Origin: SFLA01 sp045595165
Lineage (GTDB): Bacteria; Bacillota; Clostridia; Oscillospirales; CAG-382
Direction of reading: 5' to 3'
DNA length: 64,000 bases
Assembly (NCBI GenBank): GCA_045595165.1
Contig: JAZNZY010000020.1
Location: forward strand, 62,001 to 126,000
A model generated the notes under the pieces. The model had not been told where the DNA came from. It ran no database searches and saw only the letters and a program-made list of their open reading frames with translations. Each line of letters opens with the position of its first letter. Within the stretch, counting starts at the first letter, position 1. Position numbers and translations under genes: made by a program. Shown here one piece after another: positions 40,852 to 48,367 of this stretch.

Positions 40852-42153
40852 TTATTTCTGTGTAAGTCTGTCCTTGAGGATGGCGTTAACATAATCGGAA
40901 ATAGCCTGCGAGCCGCTGAGCTGGCAAGGCTCGGAAATTTCTTCAAATCCGCCGCCGAAGTGTGTCTGGCAGTTATCCTGATACGTATCTGCTCCAAATC
41001 GGAGAGCAGAAACACGGTTTGTTCCGTGAAGTCCTTCCATACCCATAAAGAATACTGCTACGCGGTAATCGGAAACGGCTTCGGTAAATTCTTCCCCGGA
41101 AACGTGACGGTAATCTTCGCTGTGAAGATATACCTTGAATTCCTCCCAAAGAGCTTCAAGATCCGCAACTTCCTTTGCGTCCGTATCGCCTTCAAGGCGG
41201 AGGCGCGCAACCAGCTCCTCTGCATTCATATCCCATACTTCAATAACAACGGATTTTCCGTCGGTATCATACTTTACGTTATTGAGGTTTTCGGGAATAA
41301 GTCCATCGGGATAAAGCTGAACGGAAGCATTTCTGTCGCCGCAATCGAGAGCTTCAATGTAGTTGATGTGAACCTGTCCGCTGAATACAAATGCGCCTGT
41401 GGAATGCTTGGAAAGACGGGTATTGCTCTCGTCAACAGACCATTGATTTTCGCCGGGAATTTCTTCGCGGAAGAAATATTGTACGTCTTTTGCAAGCACC
41501 CAAAGCTCGTATTCGTCAATGGGCGCAGTCATATCCGCAAATACAGTTTTGACACCGTGACGGCCATATACCGCAGAATTGAGAACTGCTACGCGGGTGT
41601 AAATTACGTTCCAGATATCCTTTTCAACGTTAAAAGAATATTCGTTGGTGCCGACCTCCAAGCCGCCGAAGCAGTTTTTGTATTCTTCGGAGGAATAGAA
41701 GCTTATGCCCGGATAACTTGCGGTAACGCCGTCAAGCCCCGTTACGTTGATAACATCGTATTGGCTGAACAGTTTTAGAGTATCGTCGATAACAAAGAGG
41801 ATATCCTCTGCGGAAAGGGAGAACCACTCGCCGTTTTCTCTTCTTGCGACAAAGTCGTTAATCTGCTCTGCGGAATAGATGTTTACGACCGATTTGCCGT
41901 CAACTTCGGAAGTGAATAAATACTGACCGAACTTGCCTGAAAGCTGTTCCTGAGGAACCGGAACGGTAGTATCGGTTATTATACTCTCTTCCTCGGGAAT
42001 GAGATCGCTTACATCAGGTGCATAGGATTCCGTATCCACGGGCTTGTCCTCGGTTTCTGCCATACCCATAAGCATAAGTCCGCCGGAGAGTATGCATACC
42101 GCCAAAAGGAGGGAAAGCGCAGAACGGAAAAATAGACGTTTGCTGAATTTCAT
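40852..42153 (-). CDS. Secreted or membrane-anchored protein controlled by a two-component system, unknown function
   Basis: A 433-residue protein I do not recognise. A basic N-terminus and hydrophobic segment (about 11-33) look like an uncleaved signal anchor or a signal peptide ending at GMAET. A Glu/Asp/Pro-rich stretch (33-70) follows, then a long mixed alpha/beta region without clear motifs. It lies behind the histidine kinase gene but has its own promoter, with the same tandem box as the response regulator promoter. It is thus a probable target of that system. Confidence 0.7.
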   Translation of the reverse strand: MKFSKRLFFRSALSLLLAVCILSGGLMLMGMAETEDKPVDTESYAPDVSDLIPEEESIITDTTVPVPQEQLSGKFGQYLFTSEVDGKSVVNIYSAEQINDFVARRENGEWFSLSAEDILFVIDDTLKLFSQYDVINVTGLDGVTASYPGISFYSSEEYKNCFGGLEVGTNEYSFNVEKDIWNVIYTRVAVLNSAVYGRHGVKTVFADMTAPIDEYELWVLAKDVQYFFREEIPGENQWSVDESNTRLSKHSTGAFVFSGQVHINYIEALDCGDRNASVQLYPDGLIPENLNNVKYDTDGKSVVIEVWDMNAEELVARLRLEGDTDAKEVADLEALWEEFKVYLHSEDYRHVSGEEFTEAVSDYRVAVFFMGMEGLHGTNRVSALRFGADTYQDNCQTHFGGGFEEISEPCQLSGSQAISDYVNAILKDRLTQK

Positions 42154-42188
42154 ACTTTTACCTTCTTTCTGTATTTTAGTGTGACCAC

Positions 42189-42219
42189 ATTATAAAATAC
42201 AGATGTTATAGAATTGTAA
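42189..42219 (-). promoter_or_regulatory. Promoter with response-regulator boxes before the secreted orphan gene
   Basis: Minus strand TTACAATTCTATAACA (42204-42219): TTACA and TAACA repeats with 11-bp period. The -10 TATAAT (42189-42194) lies at the same distance as in the response regulator promoter. No good -35, as in PhoB-type activated promoters. Confidence 0.72.
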
Positions 42220-42224
42220 TGATA

Positions 42225-43610
42225 TTAATCGGAAGTTGTAAGGTTATTGTAAAGTGTTGTAAAGTTTACAGAAGCTACGGTGCCTTTTTGGGGTTCGGAC
42301 GCAAATTCAAGGCTCGTTCCGTGGGCTTCCGCAATACGTTTGCACAAGGCAAGTCCCAAGCCCGTGCCCCCTTCGGCGCGGGAACGGGATTTATCGGTAC
42401 GGTAAAAGGGCTCGGTAATATGCAAAAGCTGTTCCTGCGTCATTCCTATTCCCGTATCCTTGACGTACAGCTTTACCGTTTCTCCACAAATTTCCGTGCC
42501 AATGGTAACCGTACCACCGCCCTTGCACGCCTTTACTGCGTTTTCTATAAGATTGGAAAGCAGAATATCCAAAAGAGGCTCGTCTACCAAAACATTTATA
42601 TCCTCTGCGGTACACAAAAGTTCCACTCCCCTGCTACGGGCATCTTTATCCAATCGGTTGCAGGTACGGTATGCAAATCCCCGCAAGGAAAGCTCCTTTG
42701 GAGAAATTCCGTTTTCACGGATAAAAGCTGAATCAAGCAAGACTTCGCTTATATCTTTAAGCCGCATTGATTCGGACATAATGTATTTTGCCGCTTCCAC
42801 ACGCTCTTCTTCGGGAATTTTTGCACCGCAGATATATTCTGCATATCCGTGTATCGCCGTAAGAGGAGTGCGCATTTCGTGGGCAAGGTTATCCAGCATA
42901 TTCTGCTTGCGGTCTGCGGTATCCTTAAGCTGGGTTATCTGACGGGAAACCTTATCCGCCATTATATTGAAATCCCTTGCCAGAGCGGAAACCTCATCAT
43001 CCCCCTTGTCCGAAGCGCGCACGGAAAAGTTGCCGTTTGCAATATCGCCCGTGGCTGACCTGAGCTTTATGAGAGGAAGGTACAGTTTTCTTAAAACAAA
43101 ATACAAAACCACACCTAAAAGCAGAGATGCTGCCAGTGAGCTCGAAACAAAGACGATACAAAGACGGGTGAACTCTTTGTCAAGATATGACACATCCTTG
43201 GAATAAATCATAGTGATTGTGCCTTCACACACGTCCCTGCTGATAACTATATAACGTTTTCCTTCACTCCGAGTCATGGAAAGGGTGTTTTGGGCGGGAG
43301 TGGGAATTGATTCGGAAATACTTGAATAGCTCACGTTTCCGTCGGTAATGAATTTGAGGGAAATGTTTTTACCTTTATAAAACTTGCCATATGTAGCCTG
43401 CAAAAGTCCTGCGCTTTGTGCGCCTGTATATTCGTAGTCCTTTTCGAAAGCATCCGTTATGCTTAAAAATTCGGTACTGCAAACGTTTTCTGCGGCTTCT
43501 ATATTGTTATGGAAGGTATACATAGCCAAAGCGAAAACAGCCGTATTAAGAAACAGCAAAAATAATATGAAAGTGAGCAAATATGTTCGCTCAAAAAATT
43601 TCATTCTCAT
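42225..43610 (-). CDS. Sensor histidine kinase
   Basis: Membrane kinase of 461 residues. TM1 about 10-31, extracytoplasmic sensor about 32-147 (no known domain recognised), TM2 about 150-172, HAMP about 172-226, HisKA with the phospho-acceptor His244 in NLAHEMRTPLTA, and HATPase_c with ENAVKACK (N box), VKDTGIGM (G1) and GGTGLGLALCK (G2). It overlaps the response regulator stop by 4 bases (ATGA). The input signal is unknown. Confidence 0.93.
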   Translation of the reverse strand: MRMKFFERTYLLTFILFLLFLNTAVFALAMYTFHNNIEAAENVCSTEFLSITDAFEKDYEYTGAQSAGLLQATYGKFYKGKNISLKFITDGNVSYSSISESIPTPAQNTLSMTRSEGKRYIVISRDVCEGTITMIYSKDVSYLDKEFTRLCIVFVSSSLAASLLLGVVLYFVLRKLYLPLIKLRSATGDIANGNFSVRASDKGDDEVSALARDFNIMADKVSRQITQLKDTADRKQNMLDNLAHEMRTPLTAIHGYAEYICGAKIPEEERVEAAKYIMSESMRLKDISEVLLDSAFIRENGISPKELSLRGFAYRTCNRLDKDARSRGVELLCTAEDINVLVDEPLLDILLSNLIENAVKACKGGGTVTIGTEICGETVKLYVKDTGIGMTQEQLLHITEPFYRTDKSRSRAEGGTGLGLALCKRIAEAHGTSLEFASEPQKGTVASVNFTTLYNNLTTSD

Positions 43611-44254
43611 ATTTCAAAACGGTAACCGACTTTGAATACGGTTTTTATCCTGTCCTTTATTCCCAGCTTGTGGCGAAGCTGTTGTACGTGTACGTCTACC
43701 GTGCGGGTATCTCCGCAGTAATCGTAATCCCACACCTTTTCAAGTATTTTTTCACGGGAGAGTGCGAGGTTTCGGTTGTTTATAAGCAATTCCAGCAAGG
43801 AAAATTCCTTTGGTGTAAGAACGGCGAGAGAACCGCTTTTGTATACGTTTCTGCTGCTGAAATCCACAGTAATATCATCAAAAGAAAAAGTATCTGCGCC
43901 TCTTTTGGTGCGGCGCAAAACAGCCTGAACACGGGCTGTAAGCTCTGCCATTTCAAAGGGCTTGACAATATAATCGTCCGCACCCAGAGCAAGTCCTTTG
44001 ATACGGTCATCAAGCCCCGTTTTGGCTGTGACGAATATTACGGGCACATTGTTGAGCAAGCTCATTATCTCAAACCCCGATATGCCGGGAAGCATAACGT
44101 CGAGAATGATCAGATCCGGCTGTTCACTTTTTACAAGTGATAACGCCTGAACCCCGTCATACGCAGGGATACATTCGTGTCCGACGAGAGTGAGATTTTT
44201 ACACACCAAACGGTTTATGGGAAGCTCATCGTCAACTATAAGCAGTTTTGCCAA
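43607..44254 (-). CDS. OmpR/PhoB family response regulator
   Basis: A 215-residue regulator. Receiver domain with LLIVDDE (acidic pocket), phospho-acceptor Asp52 in IILDVMLPG, FVTAKTG and DDYIVKPFE; C-terminal winged helix with TPKEFSLLELL and TRTVDVHVQQLRHKLG. The start is TTG 44254, 8 bases after AAGGAGTG. Its own promoter carries the same tandem box as the promoter of the secreted orphan gene, so it is probably autoregulated. Confidence 0.94.
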   Translation of the reverse strand: MAKLLIVDDELPINRLVCKNLTLVGHECIPAYDGVQALSLVKSEQPDLIILDVMLPGISGFEIMSLLNNVPVIFVTAKTGLDDRIKGLALGADDYIVKPFEMAELTARVQAVLRRTKRGADTFSFDDITVDFSSRNVYKSGSLAVLTPKEFSLLELLINNRNLALSREKILEKVWDYDYCGDTRTVDVHVQQLRHKLGIKDRIKTVFKVGYRFEI

Positions 44255-44285
44255 CGTTTTTCACTCCTTGTACTTTAATAATCCT

Positions 44286-44316
44286 ATTATAACAGACGGA
44301 TGTTATGAAATTGTAA
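44286..44316 (-). promoter_or_regulatory. Autoregulatory promoter of the response regulator gene
   Basis: Minus strand TTACAATTTCATAACA (44301-44316), with 11-bp-spaced TTACA/TAACA, and -10 TATAAT at 44286-44291. Spacing from box to -10 equals that at 42189-42219. Confidence 0.75.
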
Positions 44317-44349
44317 TGAAAAATAAATTTATTTTAAATAAAATGCACA

Positions 44350-44378
44350 TTGAAAAACCTTGATATCCGTGGTAAAAT
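44350..44378 (+). promoter_or_regulatory. Promoter of the ArsB-like transporter gene
   Basis: TTGAAA, 17-base spacer, TAAAAT. It overlaps the apparent upstream extension of the ORF, which supports the start at 44414. Confidence 0.78.
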
Positions 44379-44413
44379 CCCTTTTTGGAAAAATAACGAA
44401 AAGGAAAAAACGA

Positions 44414-45697
44414 ATGCTTACCGCTGTAATTATTGCCGCGTTGACCTGCGTGGCGTTTATATGCAATATTCTTATAAAACCAACCGTAAACATAAAAGGT
44501 AAAAGCTACGGAATATATTGGATTCCTCCCCTGCTGGGCGCCCTTGCTTGTATTTTTGCGGGAGTAATAACACCGAAACAGCTTTTTGAAGGACTTACTG
44601 CAGACAGCGATATCAACCCTTTAAAGATACTTGCTTTGTTTTTATCCCTCACACTTATGTCGGTACTGCTTGACAGCGCAGGTTTTTTTAGTTTGCTGGC
44701 ATCAAAGACGCTGTCTATGGCAAAGCACAGCCAATGGGCGTTGTTTATATGTCTGTATCTTACGGTGTCCGTGCTGACGGTATTTACATCAAACGATATT
44801 ATAGTACTTACCTTCACACCGTTCATCTGCTATTTTGCCCGTAATGCAAAAATAGACCCCGTGCCGTATCTGGTAGGTGAATTTGTAGCCGCCAACACCT
44901 GGAGTATGGCTTTGGTGATCGGAAATCCCACCAACATTTATCTTGCGGGAACGACGGGAATCGATTTCGGCGAATATTTCTCGGTAATGGCGCTTCCCAC
45001 TCTTTTTACGGGTGTTGTATCCTTCGCCGCGCTGTGCCTTATATTCCGCAAAAAGCTGTCTTTACCTATGAACGCTGCGGAAAACGAAAAAGCAAAAGCC
45101 GATATTCCTCTGATGATTATCGGCGGTGTCCATCTTGGAATATGTATTTTGCTTATGGCGGTTTCCTCTGTGATAAATATTCCTATGTGGATAGTTTCGG
45201 TAATCTGCTTTGCAAGCCAGTATTTATGTTCTTTCATTTACTGTATTGCCAAGAAAAAGCTTATATACGTTGTTGATTCCTTTAAAAGAACGCCCATTAT
45301 AACCGTGCCCTTCGTACTGTCTATGTTCACCCTCGTGCTGGCATTGGTAAATACGGGAGCAACCCAAGCGGTGAGCAAATTCCTTCTGAACGGAGAAAGC
45401 ATACTTAAATGCGGTATTTCCTCCTTCTTTGCCTCCAACTTTATAAACAACATTCCTATGAGCGTGCTGTTCTCGGCATTGATCGGCGGAGATATGGCGG
45501 CTGTGTATGCTTCTGTCATCGGTTCAAATCTGGGCGCATTCCTTACCCCCGTTGGAGCCCTTGCGGGAATAATGTGGACGGGACTCTTGAAAAACCACGG
45601 CGTAAAGCTTTCCTTTGCAAAATTTTCACTTTACGGAATTTTGGTTTCCGTCCCCGCGCTTGCGGCGGCAATATTTGGACTTTATATAATGATGTAA
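44414..45697 (+). CDS. ArsB/NhaD-type ion transporter (SLC13/ArsB superfamily)
   Basis: A 427-residue polytopic membrane protein with about ten to eleven hydrophobic segments. The family marks are visible: GALACIFAGVITPKQLFEGL, FTSNDIIVLTFTPFICYFAR, VIGNPTNIYLA (the N-P-T hairpin loop), and the second-half equivalent SNFINNIPMSVLF with GSNLGAFLTPVGALAG. Substrate could be arsenite, sodium or a dicarboxylate; no arsR or arsA is near, so arsenite is not supported by context. ATG 44414 with AAGGA in front. Confidence 0.85.
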   Translation: MLTAVIIAALTCVAFICNILIKPTVNIKGKSYGIYWIPPLLGALACIFAGVITPKQLFEGLTADSDINPLKILALFLSLTLMSVLLDSAGFFSLLASKTLSMAKHSQWALFICLYLTVSVLTVFTSNDIIVLTFTPFICYFARNAKIDPVPYLVGEFVAANTWSMALVIGNPTNIYLAGTTGIDFGEYFSVMALPTLFTGVVSFAALCLIFRKKLSLPMNAAENEKAKADIPLMIIGGVHLGICILLMAVSSVINIPMWIVSVICFASQYLCSFIYCIAKKKLIYVVDSFKRTPIITVPFVLSMFTLVLALVNTGATQAVSKFLLNGESILKCGISSFFASNFINNIPMSVLFSALIGGDMAAVYASVIGSNLGAFLTPVGALAGIMWTGLLKNHGVKLSFAKFSLYGILVSVPALAAAIFGLYIMM

Positions 45698-45727
45698 AAA
45701 AATCACCTCTCACGAGGTGATTTTTTC
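45696..45727. terminator. Bidirectional terminator between the transporter gene and dapF
   Basis: AAAAATCACCTC and GAGGTGATTTTTT with a TCAC loop. Confidence 0.88.
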
Positions 45728-45737
45728 GTATGTAAAT

Positions 45738-46496
45738 TTAACAGTATTCTGCTTTGCCGGTCATAAATACTCTTCTGTCCGAGCAAACGCGGATAACGAG
45801 ATCGCCTTTTGCGAGAGAAACGGTTATATCCGTATCCGCATCGCAATATCCCTTTGCCACGGCGACGGCGGCAAGGGCGCAAGCTCCGGTTCCGCAAGCG
45901 GCAGTTTCTCCGCTTCCCCGTTCCCACACACGCATTTCAAGTCGGGTACGGGAACACACCTTGGCAAATTCCGTATTCACACGGTTTGGAAAGCACCTGC
46001 TATGCTCGATAACGGGACCGAGCTCCTCCAGACAAAGCTCCTTCGGATTATCGCAAAAGATAACGAAATGAGGGTTACCCATAGAAGCAGTAGTACCGTG
46101 AAACACTTTTCCGTTTGCAGATACGGCGATATCGTCCATTACCTCGGATATTCCCATATCCACTTTAATTAACTCGGCAACTCCGTTTTCGGTGATAGGA
46201 TACAGTTTTTTTATCCCTGCCCCCGTTTCCAGAGTTATGCAGGGCTTATTGACTATACCTTTATCTACTGCGTAACGTGCTACACAGCGTGCGCCGTTGC
46301 CGCACATTTCCGCTTCGCTTCCGTCTGCGTTAAAGATACGCATTTTCACATCGCAAATATCGGAGGGTAAAACGAGGATTATACCGTCTGTATTATATTT
46401 TTTTGAAAGTATAACGCTTTGCTTTTCAGGCTCTTCAATATCCCCGTTTATAATAACGTAGGAATTGCCGATACCGTGCATAGGGGTATATTCCAT
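45738..46496 (-). CDS. dapF: Diaminopimelate epimerase
   Basis: Interconverts LL- and meso-DAP for lysine and peptidoglycan. It is 252 residues, slightly short for the family. The two catalytic Cys are in EMCGNGARC and in TAACGTGACA. MEYTPMHGIGNSYV is the expected start, and AAAGGAGTAAAA precedes ATG 46496. It lies behind an alpha-galactosidase and a zinc-ribbon gene in one operon, not with other lysine genes. Its presence indicates meso-DAP is made. Confidence 0.94.
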   Translation of the reverse strand: MEYTPMHGIGNSYVIINGDIEEPEKQSVILSKKYNTDGIILVLPSDICDVKMRIFNADGSEAEMCGNGARCVARYAVDKGIVNKPCITLETGAGIKKLYPITENGVAELIKVDMGISEVMDDIAVSANGKVFHGTTASMGNPHFVIFCDNPKELCLEELGPVIEHSRCFPNRVNTEFAKVCSRTRLEMRVWERGSGETAACGTGACALAAVAVAKGYCDADTDITVSLAKGDLVIRVCSDRRVFMTGKAEYC

Positions 46497-46498
46497 TT

Positions 46499-46699
46499 TT
46501 ACTCCTTTTTGGCAAACAACGTGCAACCGTATGCCCGATATTCCTCTATAAGTTGGCGGACACGCTCTTCGGATGCGCCGAAATGCTTTGCAAGACAAGG
46601 TATGCACATAAATTCCTCTGCGCCTCTGTTTATCAGCTTTTTATGGCACCCTACGTCATCTGCGGTGAGGGAAGCGCCGCAACGGATACATTTATGCAT
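46499..46699 (-). CDS. Small CxxC zinc-ribbon-like protein, unknown function
   Basis: A 66-residue protein: CIRCGASLTADDVGCHKKL and FMCIPCLAKHF give a CxxC-x20s-CxxC arrangement that should bind one zinc ion, followed by a helical EERVRQLIEEYRAYGC tail. Similar short proteins are common in Clostridia, without a known role as far as I can recall. It starts within the last codons of the alpha-galactosidase gene and ends 2 bases before dapF, so all three are coupled. Confidence 0.72.
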   Translation of the reverse strand: MHKCIRCGASLTADDVGCHKKLINRGAEEFMCIPCLAKHFGASEERVRQLIEEYRAYGCTLFAKKE

Positions 46700-47825
46700 C
46701 GACTATCTTACATCTGAACAGACGGCAGGCGTGGGGCTGGAGGTTGTGGAAACGCATAACGTCAACAGCTTCGCCGGTTTCACCCGTCCAGAGTTCTTTC
46801 CACACAAGCTTTTTGCCCGTGGCATAGCCCAAGCCAACACTGTCAAGCTGGAAGTTGGGGCCTTCCACGTTATCTCCCATATTGAACACGCCGATGGCGA
46901 GGTCGCCGTCGTCAAGACGTTTTGCCATCATATAAACTCTGCCTGCCCACCAGTTATCGGATTCGATAATATACGCCTGACGGCAGCCGGGATCCTGATT
47001 TATGGCGATAACATCTTTATTCAAAAGAATGGATTTTGTTTCGTCTGTCATATCTCTTACGTCGCAGCCGATCATAAGAGGAGAATTGAACAGCGCCCAT
47101 ACGGTAAAATGGGTCTTATATTCCTCAAAGGTGCAGCCCGTAAGACCGACATTTCCTTTGCCGTTCATACCGACAACCAGCATATCCATATCGTTAAAGC
47201 AGCCTGCGCCGTTGTAATCCCAGATATTAAGCTGATGCAGGGTAAGATCTCTTATAGACGCCCAGCTATCCACAATATCACCGGTAGAGCGCCACATATG
47301 TGCGCCCGTAGTCTTTATCCATTTATGTGTTTCCTGAGTTCCCCAAGAGCAGGCGGAAAACAGAATATCTCTTCCGCTGTTTGCAAGGGCGTTGCCCATT
47401 TTTTTATAAAGCAAATGTCCCGGCACAAAATTGGGACGGAAGCAAAAATCATATTTAAGAAAATCCACGCCCCATTCGGCAAAGGTCTTCGCATCTACGT
47501 ACTCGTGGTCAAAGGAGCCGGGATAATCCGCGCAGGTTCGTGTTCCTGCACAAGAATACATACCGAATTTAAGTCCCTTTGAATGAACGTAATCCGCAAC
47601 AGCCTTCATTCCGTGGGGGAATTTCGCAGGGTCTGCAACCAGCTTGCCCTCCGCATCACGCTCACGCAAGGACCAGCAATCGTCAATAACAAGATAATTA
47701 TAGCCCGCTTCAAGCAGACCGTTTTCTACCATCGCATCCGCGGTGGTGCGGATGAGTTCATCATTTATATTCGGTCCAAAAGTGTTCCAGGAATTCCAAC
47801 CCATCGGGGGTGTTTTAACTACCAT
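46692..47825 (-). CDS. Alpha-galactosidase, glycoside hydrolase family 27
   Basis: Retaining glycosidase of 377 residues. TPPMGWNSWNTF is the GH27 N-terminal mark, VIDDCW follows, the nucleophile Asp is residue 126 in DFLKYDFC, and the acid/base Asp is residue 183 in STGDIVDSW. There is no signal peptide, so it would split alpha-galactosides inside the cell. Start at ATG 47825 (AAGGAGG 11 bases upstream); the longer ORF runs across the promoter. A sugar transporter is not adjacent. Confidence 0.92.
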   Translation of the reverse strand: MVVKTPPMGWNSWNTFGPNINDELIRTTADAMVENGLLEAGYNYLVIDDCWSLRERDAEGKLVADPAKFPHGMKAVADYVHSKGLKFGMYSCAGTRTCADYPGSFDHEYVDAKTFAEWGVDFLKYDFCFRPNFVPGHLLYKKMGNALANSGRDILFSACSWGTQETHKWIKTTGAHMWRSTGDIVDSWASIRDLTLHQLNIWDYNGAGCFNDMDMLVVGMNGKGNVGLTGCTFEEYKTHFTVWALFNSPLMIGCDVRDMTDETKSILLNKDVIAINQDPGCRQAYIIESDNWWAGRVYMMAKRLDDGDLAIGVFNMGDNVEGPNFQLDSVGLGYATGKKLVWKELWTGETGEAVDVMRFHNLQPHACRLFRCKIVDA

Positions 47826-47858
47826 AAATTTGCAATCCTCCTTGTATTTTATGAATAA

Positions 47859-47887
47859 ATTATATGCTATTAAAAATAAAAAGTCAA
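47859..47887 (-). promoter_or_regulatory. Promoter of the GH27-zinc ribbon-dapF operon
   Basis: Minus strand TTGACT, 17-base spacer, TATAAT. Confidence 0.82.
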
Positions 47888-47906
47888 TCACTTTATACAA
47901 AAGTTA

Positions 47907-47935
47907 TTGAAACGGTGTATAATTAGTGATATAAT
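47907..47935 (+). promoter_or_regulatory. Promoter of the small lipoprotein/dockerin protein operon
   Basis: TTGAAA, 17-base spacer, TATAAT. Divergent to the GH27 promoter with 19 bases between the -35 boxes. Confidence 0.82.
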
Positions 47936-47947
47936 GAAAAAAATAAG

Positions 47948-48000
47948 TGCAGTTTAACCGACTACTGTAACGCGTTAAATATGAGAAGGAGAAACTGCAT
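47948..48000 (+). promoter_or_regulatory. Leader inverted repeats masking the lipoprotein start codon
   Basis: TGCAGTTT (47948-47955) is complementary to AAACTGCA (47992-47999), whose last base is the A of the start codon. The loop holds the AGAAGGAG ribosome site and a perfect TAACGCGTTA palindrome (47968-47977). The folded leader could limit initiation. Confidence 0.5.
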
Positions 48001-48319
48001 GAAAAAATCTTTATTTGTCCTGTTGGCTATTTGCGTAGTCGCCTTGGCGGCGCTTACCGCATGTGCCAGCGGATGCGACGATCGAACAGATGCGTCCAAC
48101 ACATCAACCACGTCCAGACCTAATGTGTCCAAGGATAACAATTCCAGACCCGAAAATTCCAAAAATGACACATCTTCGCCCGTTTCCATACCTGACGTAT
48201 CTATGGATATGTCTGATATGAGCATTATTCCCGATATGAGCGATATGTTTCAGGATGGCAGCACTATCGGCGATTATTCCGACGGTATGCTGCAGGAGTC
48301 CGGCAGCAGTTCGAAGTAA
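47999..48319 (+). CDS. Small lipoprotein rich in Ser, Asp and Met
   Basis: A 106-residue protein with signal peptide and lipobox LTAC (about residues 19-22), then a low-complexity Ser/Thr/Asn/Pro stretch and a Met-Asp-Ser-rich tail with repeated DMSDM units. No domain recognised. The real ATG is 47999 (GAAGGAGAAACTGC); an upstream start is in the leader. It is followed 48 bases later by the F5/8-dockerin protein, with only a weak GC hairpin (AGCGGC/GCCGCT, no T-run) between, so they are probably cotranscribed. Confidence 0.72.
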   Translation: MKKSLFVLLAICVVALAALTACASGCDDRTDASNTSTTSRPNVSKDNNSRPENSKNDTSSPVSIPDVSMDMSDMSIIPDMSDMFQDGSTIGDYSDGMLQESGSSSK

Positions 48320-48367
48320 AAAAGCGGCTTTCACGCCGCTACATAAAATTTTCAGGAGGTACATATT

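Noticed and set aside
44360..44413. Longer start for the ArsB-like transporter
   Set aside because: The extension overlaps the TTGAAA-17-TAAAAT promoter; AAGGA lies before the ATG at 44414.
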